A stretch of 64,000 nt of DNA, taken from positions 3,844,001 to 3,908,000 of the forward strand of contig NZ_CP095864.1 in NCBI RefSeq assembly GCF_023100845.1. The letters are read 5' to 3'. Within the stretch, counting starts at the first letter, position 1. Each line of letters begins with the position of its first letter. The stretch comes from Gordonia sp. PP30 (GTDB lineage Bacteria; Actinomycetota; Actinomycetes; Mycobacteriales; Mycobacteriaceae). A model generated the notes under the pieces. The model saw only the letters and a list, made by a program, of their open reading frames with translations, had not been told where the DNA came from and did not search any database. Positions 40,627-51,043 of the stretch are shown in pieces. The translations under genes were made by a program, and so were the position numbers.

Positions 40627-41652
40627 TCAGCCGACGCGGGCGACGGTGTAGTCGACCAGTGAGGCGAACGCCGCGCGCGCCGGGCACTCCGGCAGCGTCG
40701 CCAGTGCGGCGTGCGCGTCGTCGGCCATCTGGGCCAGCCGGGTCTGCGCGCGCGCCATCCCGTCGGAGGCCACCAGCAGGTGCAGGGCCTCGTCGACCTC
40801 GGCGTCGTCGGTGAGCGGGCGGGCCTCGCCGGTGGCCGGATCGAGCAGCAGCTCGCGCAACCGCACCATGTCGGGGCCGTCGCCGGCCAGCGCGTAGAGG
40901 ACCGGGAGGGTGTGCACGCCCTCGCGCAGGTCGGTGCCGGGCGTCTTGCCGCTGTCGCCGGTGACCGAGGCGATGTCGATGATGTCGTCGGAGACCTGGA
41001 AGGCCACGCCCACGATGTCGCCGATCTTCGCGAGGGTCTCGACGGTGACCGTGTCGGCGCCGGAGGTCATGGACCCGAATCGGCCGGCCGCGGCGATCAG
41101 CGACCCGGTCTTCTCCCAGACCACGCGCAGGTAGTGGTCGACGGCGTCGCCGCCGCGGGCCCCGACGGTCTCCCGCATCTGGCCGGTGACCAGTTCGGCG
41201 AAGGTCTCGGCGATGATCCGCACCGAGTCCGGACCGAGGGTCGACACCAGGCGCGAGGCGCGGGCGAACAGGAAGTCGCCGGCCAGGATCGCGATCGAGT
41301 TGGTCCACCGGGAGTTCGCGCTCTGCGCACCGCGGCGCAGCGGGGCCTCGTCCATGACGTCGTCGTGGTAGAGCGTGGCCAGGTGGATCATCTCCACGAC
41401 GGTCGCCGCGGTGATCACGTCCTCCCCCGCGGGATCCGGGCCGAAGTACGACGCCAGGATCGCGAACATCGGGCGGAAACGCTTGCCACCGGCCTTCGCC
41501 AGGTGGGTGGCGGCCTCGGTGAGGATCTCGTCGCCGGAGGACAGCTCGGCCAGCAGCAGGTCCTCCACGCGTCCGAGTGCGTCGGCGACATCGGTGGCGA
41601 AGGCTTCGTCTCCGAGGTCCAGTCCGGCGAATGTCGACTTCACGTGTGGCAT
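40627..41652 (-). CDS. Polyprenyl (heptaprenyl-type) diphosphate synthase
   Basis: 341 residues from ATG 41652; the frame is open further upstream but overlaps the menJ start region. The two Asp-rich motifs are DDVMD (97-101) and DDIID (222-226), with GGKRFRP (55-61) and the RRG after the first motif. It condenses isopentenyl diphosphate into an all-trans C35-C45 chain. By position it supplies the menaquinone side chain to MenA. Chain length cannot be read reliably from the residues before the first motif (ATLYH). It is divergent from menJ and upstream of htpX on the same strand. Confidence 0.93.
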   Translation of the reverse strand: MPHVKSTFAGLDLGDEAFATDVADALGRVEDLLLAELSSGDEILTEAATHLAKAGGKRFRPMFAILASYFGPDPAGEDVITAATVVEMIHLATLYHDDVMDEAPLRRGAQSANSRWTNSIAILAGDFLFARASRLVSTLGPDSVRIIAETFAELVTGQMRETVGARGGDAVDHYLRVVWEKTGSLIAAAGRFGSMTSGADTVTVETLAKIGDIVGVAFQVSDDIIDIASVTGDSGKTPGTDLREGVHTLPVLYALAGDGPDMVRLRELLLDPATGEARPLTDDAEVDEALHLLVASDGMARAQTRLAQMADDAHAALATLPECPARAAFASLVDYTVARVG

Positions 41653-41765
41653 CCCGTCTCTGCGTGGGCCGCGACCTGCGGACCGTCTTGCACCGGCGCT
41701 CACGAACACCGTGTTCCGGCGACACCAGAAGCGTAGCGGCAAGTGCGGCTGGACATAATCGACGG

Positions 41766-43040
41766 GTGACCAGTCCAACAGGCCCCCGGCTCTCCGACGA
41801 CGCCGCGTTCCCGCGCGCGGCCGACGTCCTGGTGGTCGGAGCGGGCCCGGCGGGCGCCGCCGCGGCCGCGCACGCCGCGGCCTCCGGGGCGTCGACGGTA
41901 CTGCTCGACGCCGCCGAGTTCCCGCGCGACAAGACCTGTGGCGACGGTCTCACGCCGCGAGCGGTGAGCGCCCTGCGCGCGCTCGGCATGACGTCCTACC
42001 TGGACGGCCGACCGCGGATCCGGGGACTTGCCCTGCACGGCTGGGGCGCGACGACGCAGGTGCCCTGGCCGGCGTCGCGGTTCGGTCCGTTCGGCAGTGC
42101 CGTGGCCAGGACCGAGCTGGACGACGCGATCCGTCGCTTCGCGCTGGAGCGGGGCGCGGTGATGGCCGCAGGCACCAAGGCGGTCGACGTCGTGCGCGAC
42201 TCCGCCGGCCGCATCGAGTCGGTGACGGTGCGGCGGGGCGGCGAGACGGGATCGATCCGGGCCGGCCAGGTGATCGTCGCCGACGGGGTGCGATCGACGC
42301 TCGGGAAGGTGCTGGGACGGCAGTGGCACCGGGACACCGCGTACGGGGTGGCCGGCCGCAGCTACGCCGGCTCCGGCCTCGCCGACTCCGAATGGATGGG
42401 CTCGCACCTGGAACTGCGCGACCCGGACGGCGAGCTGCTGCCCGGCTACGGCTGGGTGTTCCCGCTCGGCGACGGCACCGTCAACGTCGGCGTCGGGGCG
42501 CTGGCGACCGCCAAACGGCCCGCCGCGCTGCAACTGCGGCCGGTACTCGAGCACTACGCGGCGATGGTGCGCGACGAGTGGCGGCTCACCTCGCCGCCCC
42601 GCGACATCGCGTCGGCGCTGCTGCCGATGGGCGGCGCCGTGTCGCAGGTGGCCGGACCGAACTGGATGCTGATCGGCGACGCCGCCGCGTGCGTCAACCC
42701 GCTCAACGGCGAGGGCATCGACTACGCGCTGGAGACGGGCCGCATGGCCGTCGAGCTGCTGGCCGAGAGCCGGGATCACACCGCCGCGTGGCCCGCGCTG
42801 CTGCGCGCCGAATACGGGACGGCGTTCGCCGCCGCACGACGCGCCGCCGGCCTGCTCACCATGCCGCGCACCGTCCCCGTCCTCGGCCGGCCCGGAATCC
42901 GGTCGTCGGCGCTGATGGGAGTGGTCGTGCGCGTGATGGGCAATCTGCTGACCGACGACGACGCCGACCTGGTCGCCCGGGCCTGGCGCTCGGCGGGGCT
43001 TGGGCTGCGTCGTTTCGAGTCGCGCCCGCCGTTCAGCTGA
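41766..43040 (+). CDS. menJ: Menaquinone reductase MenJ (geranylgeranyl reductase family)
   Basis: 424 residues from GTG 41766. CATAAT six bases upstream and no ribosome-binding site point to a leaderless mRNA. The FAD-binding GAGPAG is at 25-30, with DKTCGDGLTPRAV and the second FAD motif GDAAACVNPLNGEGIDYALE. The enzyme saturates one double bond (beta-isoprene) of menaquinone at the membrane. The family also contains geranylgeranyl-lipid reductases; the menaquinone assignment rests on the neighbouring polyprenyl synthase, menG and menD, the same as in M. tuberculosis (Rv0561c). Confidence 0.9.
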   Translation: MTSPTGPRLSDDAAFPRAADVLVVGAGPAGAAAAAHAAASGASTVLLDAAEFPRDKTCGDGLTPRAVSALRALGMTSYLDGRPRIRGLALHGWGATTQVPWPASRFGPFGSAVARTELDDAIRRFALERGAVMAAGTKAVDVVRDSAGRIESVTVRRGGETGSIRAGQVIVADGVRSTLGKVLGRQWHRDTAYGVAGRSYAGSGLADSEWMGSHLELRDPDGELLPGYGWVFPLGDGTVNVGVGALATAKRPAALQLRPVLEHYAAMVRDEWRLTSPPRDIASALLPMGGAVSQVAGPNWMLIGDAAACVNPLNGEGIDYALETGRMAVELLAESRDHTAAWPALLRAEYGTAFAAARRAAGLLTMPRTVPVLGRPGIRSSALMGVVVRVMGNLLTDDDADLVARAWRSAGLGLRRFESRPPFS

Positions 43041-43067
43041 TCGCGCGGAGTCGGAGCACCACGATGA

Positions 43068-43123
43068 TCGAGCGAAGTCGAGATCACCCGCCATGACAAG
43101 AGGACGGTCTCGACTCCGCTCGA
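43068..43123. repeat. Inverted pair of the TCGAGCGGAGTCGAGA word
   Basis: TCGAGCGAAGTCGAGA (43068-43083) faces TCTCGACTCCGCTCGA (43108-43123), 15 of 16 complementary, across 24 bases. It lies between the convergent menJ and MFS genes and could form a terminator for both. Confidence 0.75.
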
Positions 43124-43161
43124 CCAGCATGAAGCCGACTCGACCGACCGCGAAGCGGCGC

Positions 43162-44712
43162 TCAGACCGCCGCCGGTTCGGTGCGCGGGGTCTGGCCGGC
43201 CGGGGCCGGGGTGGTGTCGATGAAGTCCTTACCGCGGATCAGCGCCGCCGCGAGGACGCCGCCGACCAGGGCGACGACCGCGCTCACGACCAGCAGCAGG
43301 TTCATCGAATCCGCCATCGCGGTGTGCGTCGCGTGGGCGAGCAATCCGCGGTCGGCGGGGGCGAGCGCCGCCATCACGTCGCCGATCCTGCCGCTGCGGA
43401 CCGCGCCGCTCAGTTCGTTCGCGCGACCGGCGAGCGGCGAGCCCGCGAGGGCGTCGGACATGGACGAACTCATCCGCGACGAGAAGATCGACCCGTACAC
43501 GGCGATACCGACCGCGATGCCGACCTGGCGGAAGGTGTTGTTGGCGCCGGACGCCATGCCCGACTGGTGGATCGGGACCACGCCGACGGCGGTCGACGCG
43601 AGCGGCGGGTTCACCAGGCCGCTGCCGATACCTGCGACGATCAGCCCGGGGATCAGGTGCGTCCACGACGAGTCCGCTGACAGGCCGGCCATCAGGATCA
43701 GCGAGACGCCGACCAGCAGCAGTCCCGGGCCGATCAGCCAGCGCACCGGGACGTGGCTCGACGCCCGGCCGGCCACGGTTGCGACCACCATCGTGGTGCC
43801 GGACATCACCAGCAGCCGCAGACCGGTCTCCATCGCCGAGTAGCCGAGCGAATCCTGCAGGTAGATCACCAGGTAGATGAGCATCGCGAACAGCGAACCG
43901 TTCATCGCGAACGCGGCGACGCTGCCGCCCAGGAAGGTGGGTACGCGCAGCAGCGAGAGGTCGAACATGGGCTCGTCGATCATCAGCTCGACGGCGACGA
44001 ACGCGACCAGCAGCACCGCGGCCACGACGAAGGCGCCGATCACCAGCCCGTCGCCCCACGACTTCTCGCCCGCCTCGGTGAGGCCGTACACCAGCGCCGC
44101 GAGCCCGAGGGTGAAGGTGATCATGCCGAGCCAGTCGATCCGGCGGGCGTGCGGGGCGCGCGATTCGTCGACCTTCATCAGGGTCAGGATGATGGCGATC
44201 ACCCCGATCGGCACGTTGACCATGAAGATCCCGCGCCAGCTGATTCCGGTGGTGATGAGACCGCCGAGGATCGGACCCAGCGCCGTCGCGATACCGGTGA
44301 CGGCGCCCCAGACGCCGAACGCCATCCCGCGCTCGCGGCCGTGGAACGTGCTGGCGAGCAGCGCGAGGGAGGTCGCGAACAGCATGGCGCCGCCGATGCC
44401 CTGAATGCCCCGGCTGACGATCAGCATCACCGGGTCCTGTGCGACGCCGCACAGCAGCGACGCGGCCGTGAACAGCGTCAGACCGGCCAGGAACACCCGG
44501 CGGCGGCCGAGCCGGTCGGACAGCGCGCCCGAGGTCAGCAGCAGCGAGGCCAGCGCCAGCGCGTAGATGTCGGCCACCCATTGCAGCTGACTGAACGACG
44601 CCCCCAGCTCACGCTGGATGTCCGGAAGCGCCACCGACACGATCGTCACGTCGAGCAGCAGCATGAAGGTCGCGGTGCTGACCGCGATCAGCGTCCACCA
44701 TTTCTTCGCCAC
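43162..44712 (-). CDS. MFS drug/H+ antiporter, DHA2 (EmrB/QacA) family
   Basis: 516 residues from GTG 44712 with AGAGGGG seven bases upstream. Fourteen membrane segments are predicted. Motif C-like GPILGGLI and motif A-like LGRRRVFLAGL are visible; LDVTIVSVALPDIQ in the first segment is typical of DHA2. It is probably an exporter of hydrophobic or cationic drugs or a metabolite. It is divergent from an Lrp-type gene, which may regulate it. No other pump component (EmrA) is nearby. Confidence 0.93.
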   Translation of the reverse strand: MAKKWWTLIAVSTATFMLLLDVTIVSVALPDIQRELGASFSQLQWVADIYALALASLLLTSGALSDRLGRRRVFLAGLTLFTAASLLCGVAQDPVMLIVSRGIQGIGGAMLFATSLALLASTFHGRERGMAFGVWGAVTGIATALGPILGGLITTGISWRGIFMVNVPIGVIAIILTLMKVDESRAPHARRIDWLGMITFTLGLAALVYGLTEAGEKSWGDGLVIGAFVVAAVLLVAFVAVELMIDEPMFDLSLLRVPTFLGGSVAAFAMNGSLFAMLIYLVIYLQDSLGYSAMETGLRLLVMSGTTMVVATVAGRASSHVPVRWLIGPGLLLVGVSLILMAGLSADSSWTHLIPGLIVAGIGSGLVNPPLASTAVGVVPIHQSGMASGANNTFRQVGIAVGIAVYGSIFSSRMSSSMSDALAGSPLAGRANELSGAVRSGRIGDVMAALAPADRGLLAHATHTAMADSMNLLLVVSAVVALVGGVLAAALIRGKDFIDTTPAPAGQTPRTEPAAV

Positions 44713-44797
44713 GAGATACCCCTCTTTCACTGTGCGAGATTCCGCGATACAGCTTCCTCCTGGCGAGACTTTCACGCACCTCCGTGCACCAGATCCG

Positions 44798-44803
44798 TAT
44801 GAT
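44798..44803 (+). promoter_or_regulatory. -10 element of a leaderless promoter for the Lrp-type gene
   Basis: TATGAT lies exactly seven bases before ATG 44811, placing the transcript start at or next to the A of the start codon. The bases between (TCCTCCC) cannot act as a ribosome-binding site. Confidence 0.65.
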
Positions 44804-44810
44804 TCCTCCC

Positions 44811-45851
44811 ATGGATTCCGACTTCACACAGGATTCCCCCTTTCCCGACGCGATCGACAGGCGGATCGCTCAGGCGCTGCAGGTGCGGCCGCGGGCGTCG
44901 TTCAGCGAACTCGGCGACGTATTGGGTCTCGCCGAACAGACCGTCGCCCGGCGGTACCGGCGACTGCGCCGCGAGGGTCTCCTGCGCGTGACGATGGTCT
45001 ACGAACCCACGGCGGCGAACTCGACGTCGTGGCAGATCCGCGTGCACTGCCGGCCGGAGGGTGCCGCGTCGATCGCCGAGGCGCTCAGCCGCCGCCAGGA
45101 CGTGTCGTGGGTGGTGATCCAGAACGCCGGATCCGAGGTCAGCTTCGGTCTGCGGGCCACCGACGACGCCCACGCCGACGAACTCCTCGGGCGGCTGCTG
45201 CCGAAGGCCGCACCCGTGCTCGACGTCTCGGCGTACCAGGTGCTGCACGTCTTCGCCGGCGGCTCGACCGGCGACTTCTGGAAGGGCTGGATCGACGAGC
45301 CGCTGACGCCGACACAGGTCTGCGCGCTGCGCGACGCCGACGATCTGCCGGTGCCCGACGGCAGCCCGGCCCGACCGCTGACCGCCGCGGACCGCCGGCT
45401 GGTCGCCGAACTGGCCCGCGACGGCCGGACGTCGTTCGCGTCGCTCGCCCGCTCCACCGGGATGAGCGTGGGCCGGGTGACCCGGCGATTCGAGGCGCTG
45501 CTGCGGTCCGGCGCGGTCTACCTGGACGTCGACATCGCCCCGGCGCTCAGCGGCACCGGAACCGCGGCCACCTTCTGGATGACCGTGCGGCCGGACCGGC
45601 TGACCGCCGTCGGCGAGGCCCTCGCCGCGCATCCGGCGGTCCCGTTCAGCGCGGCGATCACCGGATCGGCCAACCTGGTCGCCACCATCATCACGCCGAA
45701 CCAGGGCGGCATCTACGCCTTCCTGACCCGCACGCTGGGCCCGATCGACGGCATCACCGGATACGAGCTGGTGCCGCACTGGCGGCGGGTGAAGTACGCG
45801 TCCGCGCTGACCGTCGGCGACCGCCTGGCCCCGCCCGCACCCCTCCCCTGA
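44811..45851 (+). CDS. Lrp/AsnC-family regulator with two helix-turn-helix/ligand repeats
   Basis: 346 residues from ATG 44811; GTG 44784 is in frame. It is about twice the length of ordinary Lrp proteins and has two helix-turn-helix segments: ASFSELGDVLGLAEQTVARR (about 30-49) and TSFASLARSTGMSVGRVTRR (about 205-224). Each is followed by an RAM-like alpha/beta part. Double-length Lrp regulators are known in actinobacteria. Placement back-to-back with the MFS pump suggests that pump and its own gene as targets. The ligand is unknown, possibly an amino acid or pump substrate. Confidence 0.88.
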   Translation: MDSDFTQDSPFPDAIDRRIAQALQVRPRASFSELGDVLGLAEQTVARRYRRLRREGLLRVTMVYEPTAANSTSWQIRVHCRPEGAASIAEALSRRQDVSWVVIQNAGSEVSFGLRATDDAHADELLGRLLPKAAPVLDVSAYQVLHVFAGGSTGDFWKGWIDEPLTPTQVCALRDADDLPVPDGSPARPLTAADRRLVAELARDGRTSFASLARSTGMSVGRVTRRFEALLRSGAVYLDVDIAPALSGTGTAATFWMTVRPDRLTAVGEALAAHPAVPFSAAITGSANLVATIITPNQGGIYAFLTRTLGPIDGITGYELVPHWRRVKYASALTVGDRLAPPAPLP

Positions 45852-45876
45852 GCCCGCAACATGCCCGTTGCGGAAG

Positions 45877-46125
45877 GTCGTTTCGACTCGGCCGGGCCCT
45901 GCGGGCCCGTCCGGCTCAACGGGCTGTGTGCCACCGCCCGTTGAGCGGGCGAGGCGCCAGCCGCCGTCGAAACTCTCCTCGCCGTGAAAGTCGTTTCGAC
46001 TCGGCCGGGCCCTGCGGGCCCGTCCGGCTCAACGAGCTGTGTGCCGCCCATCGAGTCGATCCGAGCCCCGATAGCCCGTTGAGCCGGTCGAGGCGCTAGC
46101 CGAGACCGTGTCGAAACGACACGCT
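45877..46125. repeat. Direct repeat of the GTCGTTTCGACTCGGCCGGG element
   Basis: A block of about 60 bp starting GTCGTTTCGACTCGGCC and running through GGGCCCTGCGGGCCCGTCC and GGCTCAACG occurs at 45877 and again at 45990, 113 bp apart. A reversed relative (GTTGAGCCGGTCGAGGCGCT to GTGTCGAAACG) ends the interval. GGGCCC, TGC, GGGCCC is itself a hairpin. It lies between the convergent Lrp-type and menG genes. Confidence 0.8.
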
Positions 46126-46135
46126 CGACCAGCGA

Positions 46136-46843
46136 CTACGTCGCGATACTGGTGTGGATCGCGGCGATGCCACCGGTGAGGTTCTGCCAGGCGACGTCGT
46201 CGAACCCGGCCTCGCGGATCAGTGCGGCGAGGCCGGCCTGGTCGGGCCAGGCACGGATCGACTCGGCGAGATAGACGTAGGCCGCGGGGTTCGACGACAC
46301 CCGGGTCGCCACCGTGGGCAGCGCCTTCATCAGGTACTCCATGTACACCGTGCGGAAGGCGCGGGCGGTCGGCGTGGAGAACTCGCAGACCGCGAGGCGG
46401 CCGCCCGGCTTCAGCACGCGGCGCAGCTCCGACAGCGCGAGCGGCACGTCGTTCACGTTGCGGAGGCCGAAGCTGATCGTGGCGGCGTCGAAGCTGTCGT
46501 CGGCGAACGGCAGGTGCAGCGCATCCGCGGCGACCTTCGGCACCGGGCGCTCGGCGCCGGCCCGGAGCATGCCGCGCGAGAAGTCGGCGGCGATCACGAC
46601 GGCACCGGACGACGCCAGCTCCTCGGATGAGACGGCGGTGCCCGCGGCCAGGTCGAGGACGACGTCGCGGGGCCGTAACGCCAGCGCCTTGCGGGTGGCC
46701 TTGCGCCAGCGCCGGTCCTGCGCGAACGACAGCACGGTGTTGGTGAGGTCGTAGCGCTTGGCGACGCCGTCGAACATCTCGGCGACCTCGGACGGGTCCT
46801 TCTCCAGGGAGGCGCGGGAGCCGTGATCGGCGCTCGAGGTCAT
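46136..46843 (-). CDS. menG: Demethylmenaquinone methyltransferase
   Basis: 235 residues from ATG 46843; the long upstream frame is a shadow of menD and the DUF3592 gene. The UbiE/MenG signatures are [17 protein letters not shown], the SAM-binding [22 protein letters not shown] and the conserved FST segment. It adds the ring methyl to demethylmenaquinone, the step after MenA. The ATG overlaps the stop of the DUF3592 gene by 4 bp, and the latter overlaps menD by 4 bp, so the three are translated as one unit. Also called ubiE/menH in older naming. Confidence 0.95.
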   Translation of the reverse strand: MTSSADHGSRASLEKDPSEVAEMFDGVAKRYDLTNTVLSFAQDRRWRKATRKALALRPRDVVLDLAAGTAVSSEELASSGAVVIAADFSRGMLRAGAERPVPKVAADALHLPFADDSFDAATISFGLRNVNDVPLALSELRRVLKPGGRLAVCEFSTPTARAFRTVYMEYLMKALPTVATRVSSNPAAYVYLAESIRAWPDQAGLAALIREAGFDDVAWQNLTGGIAAIHTSIAT

Positions 46844-47328
46844 GGTTCCGAGCTTAGGGCATCGCCCTCGCGGACCGATCCGGGCTCTGGCTCGCCTTCC
46901 CGGCGACGGCGGATCCGGTTGCTGACCTGTGCGACCAGGACCATCGCGATGATCGCGACACCCCAGCCGGCCACCACGATCGACAGCCCGGGAAGCAGCG
47001 CGAGCCGCGCGTCGCGGCCCGCGGGCCGAGCGAGGTGGTCGGGGTCGGTGGCGTCGTAGTCGACCAAGATGCGCTGGCCCGCTTGCAGTTGGGTCGGATA
47101 GAGCAGACCCAGATCTGGGTTGCGCAACACCCCGTCCGGGGTGACGAAGTTGACCGCGGCGTGGAGCCGGTCGGTGGAGATCACCTCGGCGACGGCGGTC
47201 GCCTTGTTCGCGTTGATCTTGGCGTCGTTCCGGTAGGCGCCCAGCACGATGACGGTGCCGACCAGGGTGGCGATAATCGCGCCCGCGAGCAGGAAGAACT
47301 GCACGCGCCGCTGGACCACCGGGTTCAC
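46840..47328 (-). CDS. DUF3592-type membrane protein within the men operon
   Basis: 162 residues with two membrane segments (about 10-30 and 115-138) flanking an extracytoplasmic domain of about 80 residues that contains [13 protein letters not shown], as in DUF3592 proteins. The C-terminus is charged and cytoplasmic ([13 protein letters not shown]). Counterpart of Rv0556 by position. The fixed place between menD and menG in several genera suggests a link to menaquinone or to the membrane, but no function is known to me. Confidence 0.82.
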   Translation of the reverse strand: MNPVVQRRVQFFLLAGAIIATLVGTVIVLGAYRNDAKINANKATAVAEVISTDRLHAAVNFVTPDGVLRNPDLGLLYPTQLQAGQRILVDYDATDPDHLARPAGRDARLALLPGLSIVVAGWGVAIIAMVLVAQVSNRIRRRREGEPEPGSVREGDALSSEP

Positions 47329-49010
47329 GGGGCCGGCTCCGCGGCGATGCGCTGGTGCAGCCGACGCAGCGGCTCCCGCTGTGTGGCGACCTCCAGGACC
47401 TCGATCCCGCCGGGCGGCGCCGGCGCGGCGAGCGCGGCGGGCAGCCGGTCGAGGGTGAGCCGCGTGTGCGGCAGCCCGAAGCCCGCGCAGAGCGCGGCCA
47501 GATCGGTGCGGTGCGGGGTGCCGAAGATCCGTTCGTAGGCGCCCGCGTAGTCGTCGCCGGCGAAACGCGGATCACCCTGTTCGAGCACGCCGAAGATGCC
47601 GCCGCCGTCGTCGTTGGCGACGACGATCCGCAGCGCCGACGGCCGCGGTTCGGCGGGACCGATCAGCAGCCCGGTGGCGTCGTGGATGAAGGTGAGGTCG
47701 CCGAGCAGCGCCACCGTCTGCCCGGCCGGCCCGCCGGGGGCGCGGTCGGCGGCCAGCGCGGCCCCGATCGCGGTCGAGTTGATTCCGTCGATGCCCGCGA
47801 CCCCGCGGTTGGACAGCACGCGCACGCCCGGGGCGACGGCGCCGGCCAGGGCCAGATCACGGATCGGGTTCGACGGTCCGACCATCAGCTGATCACCCGG
47901 CCGGACGGCCGCCGCCACCGCGGCGGCCACGTGCAGCCCGGTGGTCTCCGGGCAGGCCGCGAGCTCCGCGGCGACCAGCGCGCGAACCCGGCCGTCGATC
48001 CGCGCGCAGTGATCGAGCCAGCCGGGGTCGGGCCCCGCGGTCGGCACCGCGCGGGTGCCGGTCGCGTACACGTTCCCGGACACGTCGGGCCAGCGCGGGC
48101 CGGTGGTGAGCGCGTAGACGCGGACCTGCGGGTCGGCCAGCAGCCGGGACACCGAGCGGTGCAGCGTCGGACGTCCGCAGATGATCGCCTGCCGCGGCGC
48201 GACCCGGTTCAGCGCCAGCGGATGCAGGGGTGTGGCGGGTGCGGGCACCGTCGGTTCGGCGACGGTCGGTACCGCCGCGAGTTCCGGGTGGTGGCCGGCG
48301 CCGTGCCCGGCCACCACGACCGTCGGCACCGACAGGTCGATCTCGATCGGGATGTCGAGCCGGCCGACCGGCGCCTGCGTCCACGGCAGTCCGCCGGGGC
48401 GCCCGGCGTAGCGGCCGCCGTCGGCGTCGTCCAGCGTGGCGGCCGGGTCGTCGCCGGCGTCGGGCACCAGCGGCTCGCGCAACGGGATGTCGAACTGGAC
48501 CGGACCGGCGTTGCCGGTGCGCGCGCCGCGGGCCGCCGCGAGCACCCGGCCGACGGCCGAGCGCCACTGCGAATTGGTGTCGAGGTCTTCCTCGGCGAGG
48601 CCGAGGCTGATCGCCGCGCGGACCTGGGTACCGAAGATGCCGAACTGCTCGATGGTCTGATTGGCCCCCGAGCCGAGCAGCTCGTACGGCCGGTTCGCAC
48701 TGATCACGACCAGCGGCACGCGGGCGTAGTTGGCCTCGAAGACCGCCGGGCTCATATTGGCGACCGCGGTGCCGGACGTCATCACGATCGGCACCGGCAC
48801 CCCGGACGAGACCGCCAGACCGAGCGCCAGATAGCCGGCCGAACGCTCATCGATCCGGACGTGCAGCCGCAGCCGCCCCTGCGCGTCGGCGGCGTGCAGG
48901 GCGAACGCCAGCGGCGCGTTCCGCGAACCCGGGCAGAGCACCGCCTCTCGCACGCCGCCGCGGATCAGTTCGTCGACGATCACGCGGGCCTGCAGGGTCG
49001 ACGGATTCAT
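47325..49010 (-). CDS. menD: SEPHCHC synthase MenD (thiamine-diphosphate dependent)
   Basis: 561 residues from ATG 49010, seven bases after TACGCT with no ribosome-binding site, so probably leaderless. It adds a 2-oxoglutarate-derived succinyl-semialdehyde unit to isochorismate, the first committed step of menaquinone. The N-terminal [13 protein letters not shown] and [19 protein letters not shown], the active-site glutamate region [14 protein letters not shown], and the thiamine-binding [13 protein letters not shown] with [18 protein letters not shown] are all visible. It is the first gene of the menD-DUF3592-menG unit. menF and menH were not seen in the window. Confidence 0.96.
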   Translation of the reverse strand: MNPSTLQARVIVDELIRGGVREAVLCPGSRNAPLAFALHAADAQGRLRLHVRIDERSAGYLALGLAVSSGVPVPIVMTSGTAVANMSPAVFEANYARVPLVVISANRPYELLGSGANQTIEQFGIFGTQVRAAISLGLAEEDLDTNSQWRSAVGRVLAAARGARTGNAGPVQFDIPLREPLVPDAGDDPAATLDDADGGRYAGRPGGLPWTQAPVGRLDIPIEIDLSVPTVVVAGHGAGHHPELAAVPTVAEPTVPAPATPLHPLALNRVAPRQAIICGRPTLHRSVSRLLADPQVRVYALTTGPRWPDVSGNVYATGTRAVPTAGPDPGWLDHCARIDGRVRALVAAELAACPETTGLHVAAAVAAAVRPGDQLMVGPSNPIRDLALAGAVAPGVRVLSNRGVAGIDGINSTAIGAALAADRAPGGPAGQTVALLGDLTFIHDATGLLIGPAEPRPSALRIVVANDDGGGIFGVLEQGDPRFAGDDYAGAYERIFGTPHRTDLAALCAGFGLPHTRLTLDRLPAALAAPAPPGGIEVLEVATQREPLRRLHQRIAAEPAP

Positions 49011-49044
49011 GGCTCCGAGCGTAATGACAGCGATGGCACGACGA

Positions 49045-49060
49045 TCGAGCGGAGTCGAGA
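49045..49060. repeat. Dispersed TCGAGCGGAGTCGAGA word
   Basis: This is the fourth copy of the 16-bp word, in the divergent menD/methyltransferase promoter region. It sits upstream of the menD -10. Confidence 0.65.
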
Positions 49061-49096
49061 TCATCCCCCGGCCCGGACACGGCGATACCGTGGGGC

Positions 49097-49717
49097 ATGG
49101 GGTTCTACGACGACAAGATCCTGCCGCGGCTGATCGAGAAGACGTGCGGCATGCCGCAGATGAACAAGCTCCGGCGACACGCGTGTGCTCCGCTGCACGG
49201 CGACGTGGTCGAGATCGGTTTCGGCTCCGGTTTCAACGTCGGGCAGTACCCGGACGCCGTCACCTCGGTCGTCGGCATCGAACCGTCGGACGTGGGATGG
49301 GAACGCGCGCAACGGCGGGTGGCGTCGTCGTCGATCCCGATCAGCCGGGGCGGTCTGGACGGACAGCGGATCCCGTTCCCGGACGACACCTTCGACAGCG
49401 CATTGTCGACGTTCACGCTGTGCACCGTGCCCGACATCGCGGCGGCGCTGACCGAACTGCGGCGGGTCGTGAAGCCGGGCGGAACGCTGGCCTTCCTCGA
49501 GCACGGGACGGCACCGGACAGCGGGGTACGGCGCGTGCAGCGGATGCTCGATCCGATCGAGCGTCTTGTGGCCGGCGGGTGCGAGCTGACCCGCGACACT
49601 GCCGCGCAGGTGCGGGCGGCCGGCTGGCGCATCGAGGAGCTCGAGCAGTTCTACGCGAAGGCCGCACCGAAGCCGTGGGCCGCGTTCAGCCGCGGGTACG
49701 CGGTCGATCCCGGGTAG
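49097..49717 (+). CDS. Class I SAM-dependent methyltransferase
   Basis: 206 residues. The SAM-binding motif I is [13 protein letters not shown] (about 35-47). IEPS follows, and a UbiE/COQ5-like [20 protein letters not shown] with [17 protein letters not shown] after it. It is shorter than MenG, so a small-molecule or lipid methyltransferase is likely; the substrate is unknown. TACCGT lies five bases before ATG 49097 without a ribosome-binding site. It is divergent from menD and might be co-regulated with it. Methyltransferases of this size in this position are not part of the standard menaquinone route. Confidence 0.88.
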   Translation: MGFYDDKILPRLIEKTCGMPQMNKLRRHACAPLHGDVVEIGFGSGFNVGQYPDAVTSVVGIEPSDVGWERAQRRVASSSIPISRGGLDGQRIPFPDDTFDSALSTFTLCTVPDIAAALTELRRVVKPGGTLAFLEHGTAPDSGVRRVQRMLDPIERLVAGGCELTRDTAAQVRAAGWRIEELEQFYAKAAPKPWAAFSRGYAVDPG

Positions 49718-49801
49718 CCGGGACTCAGCCGGCGGACTTCGGGGTCGTCACGACACCGAAACCCACCGGATCGAGAGGCGCCGGCCCGGCCGACGGCGCA
49801 C

Positions 49802-50944
49802 TCAGCGGAAGTAGCCGTCGATCGCCCGGAAGGTGTCGGTCATCGACTCGGCCAGCACCGCGTTGTGGTCGCCCGGGTAGGTCCGCGTGGTCACACGCGC
49901 ACCGCCGTGCTGCAACTGCGCGGTGAGCAGGGCCGTGGTCGGCGGCAGCACGACGGTGTCGGTCAGTCCCTGATTGATGAGGATCGGCCGCGCCCGCTGC
50001 CAGCCCTCGACCGGGATGGCGGCATAGTCCCGCAGGGCGTCGCCGATCGGCGGGTCACCCAGAGGGCGGGCGAACAGGGTGCCCGGCGGGACGTTCTGGA
50101 GGGCCTGCGTCATCTCGGACACGCATTCGGTGCGGGCCCGCCCCAGCCAGTACCGGCCGCGCGGGGACAGCCGATTCAGCGCGTGCAGCCCCGGACGGGC
50201 GTGGTTGAGGCCGTCGAGCAGGTAGAGCGCGAAGGTCGCGGTGCGATTGAGCGGACCGATGTTCGGGATGGCGGGCTGCCCGAGCAGCGGGATCAGCGTT
50301 TCGAGCTGGTTGGCCGGGGCCAGCGCCACGGTGCCCACGTCGCGGAGTCCGGGGGCGTAGTCGTCGGCCAGGTACGACGCCCAGAGCGCCGCATGCCCGC
50401 CCTGCGAGTGGCCGAGCGAGGCCCACCGCTTGCCGATCGTCGGGTCGTCGTTACGGGCCGCGCGCACCATGTCGATCACGTTGTAGGCGACCGAGCGCCC
50501 GGCCAGGTACTCGGTGCCCGGGGTCCCGGACATCCCGATGAAGTCGGAGGCGGTGACCACGTATCCGCGTGCCAGGGCGGCGGCGATACTCGGCTGCAAC
50601 CGGTCCTGCTCCGCGCCGGTGTAGTTGCTGGGCGCGCACTTCGGGGCGATCCCGCTGGTGCCGTGCGCCCACGACACCACCTTCCAGCCGCCGGGCGGCG
50701 GGGTTCCGTGCGGGTAGTAGACGATCCCCTCGGCCTCCGCCCGCCGGCCCGCCTGGTTCCTGGTCTGATAGCGGATCTTGACCGCGCGGGCCGCCCCGGT
50801 GGGCAGCATCACCGCGGGCACCGGGGCGGTGGAGAGCACCGCACCGTCGCCGGTCGCCGCCCGGGCGCCCGGCGCCGGCCAGCCCGCGAGCAGGCCGGCG
50901 ACGAGGAGGAGCGAACCGAACAGGGCGAACAAGCGGGATCGCAT
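49802..50944 (-). CDS. Secreted lipase-family alpha/beta hydrolase
   Basis: 380 residues from ATG 50944. A signal peptide (MRSRLFALFGSLLLVAGLLA, then GWPAPGARA with cleavage after ARA) directs secretion. The nucleophile is Ser180 in GHSQGG. The oxyanion region is WAHGTSG, and the likely Asp and His are in NQGLTDTVV and PGDHNAV. The family is secretory lipase (LIP), broad toward triglycerides and wax or polymer esters. Two or more Cys (CAPSNY and TECVSEM) probably pair outside the cell. It is divergent from the saccharopine-dehydrogenase-like gene. Confidence 0.92.
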   Translation of the reverse strand: MRSRLFALFGSLLLVAGLLAGWPAPGARAATGDGAVLSTAPVPAVMLPTGAARAVKIRYQTRNQAGRRAEAEGIVYYPHGTPPPGGWKVVSWAHGTSGIAPKCAPSNYTGAEQDRLQPSIAAALARGYVVTASDFIGMSGTPGTEYLAGRSVAYNVIDMVRAARNDDPTIGKRWASLGHSQGGHAALWASYLADDYAPGLRDVGTVALAPANQLETLIPLLGQPAIPNIGPLNRTATFALYLLDGLNHARPGLHALNRLSPRGRYWLGRARTECVSEMTQALQNVPPGTLFARPLGDPPIGDALRDYAAIPVEGWQRARPILINQGLTDTVVLPPTTALLTAQLQHGGARVTTRTYPGDHNAVLAESMTDTFRAIDGYFR

Positions 50945-51043
50945 ATCTGAAGAGTAGGCCGCCTCGACGCGAACCGACACCGGCGTGATCGCGCCGATCC
51001 ACATCTGTACCGATCGGTAGCGCCATGCCATAGGGTCGGGGGT

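Noticed and set aside
40544-49060. The TCGAGCGGAGTCGAGA word as a regulator binding site shared by menJ, menD and htpX
   Set aside because: It occurs in both orientations near gene ends as well as starts and belongs to the general intergenic repeat families, so a common operator is not supported.
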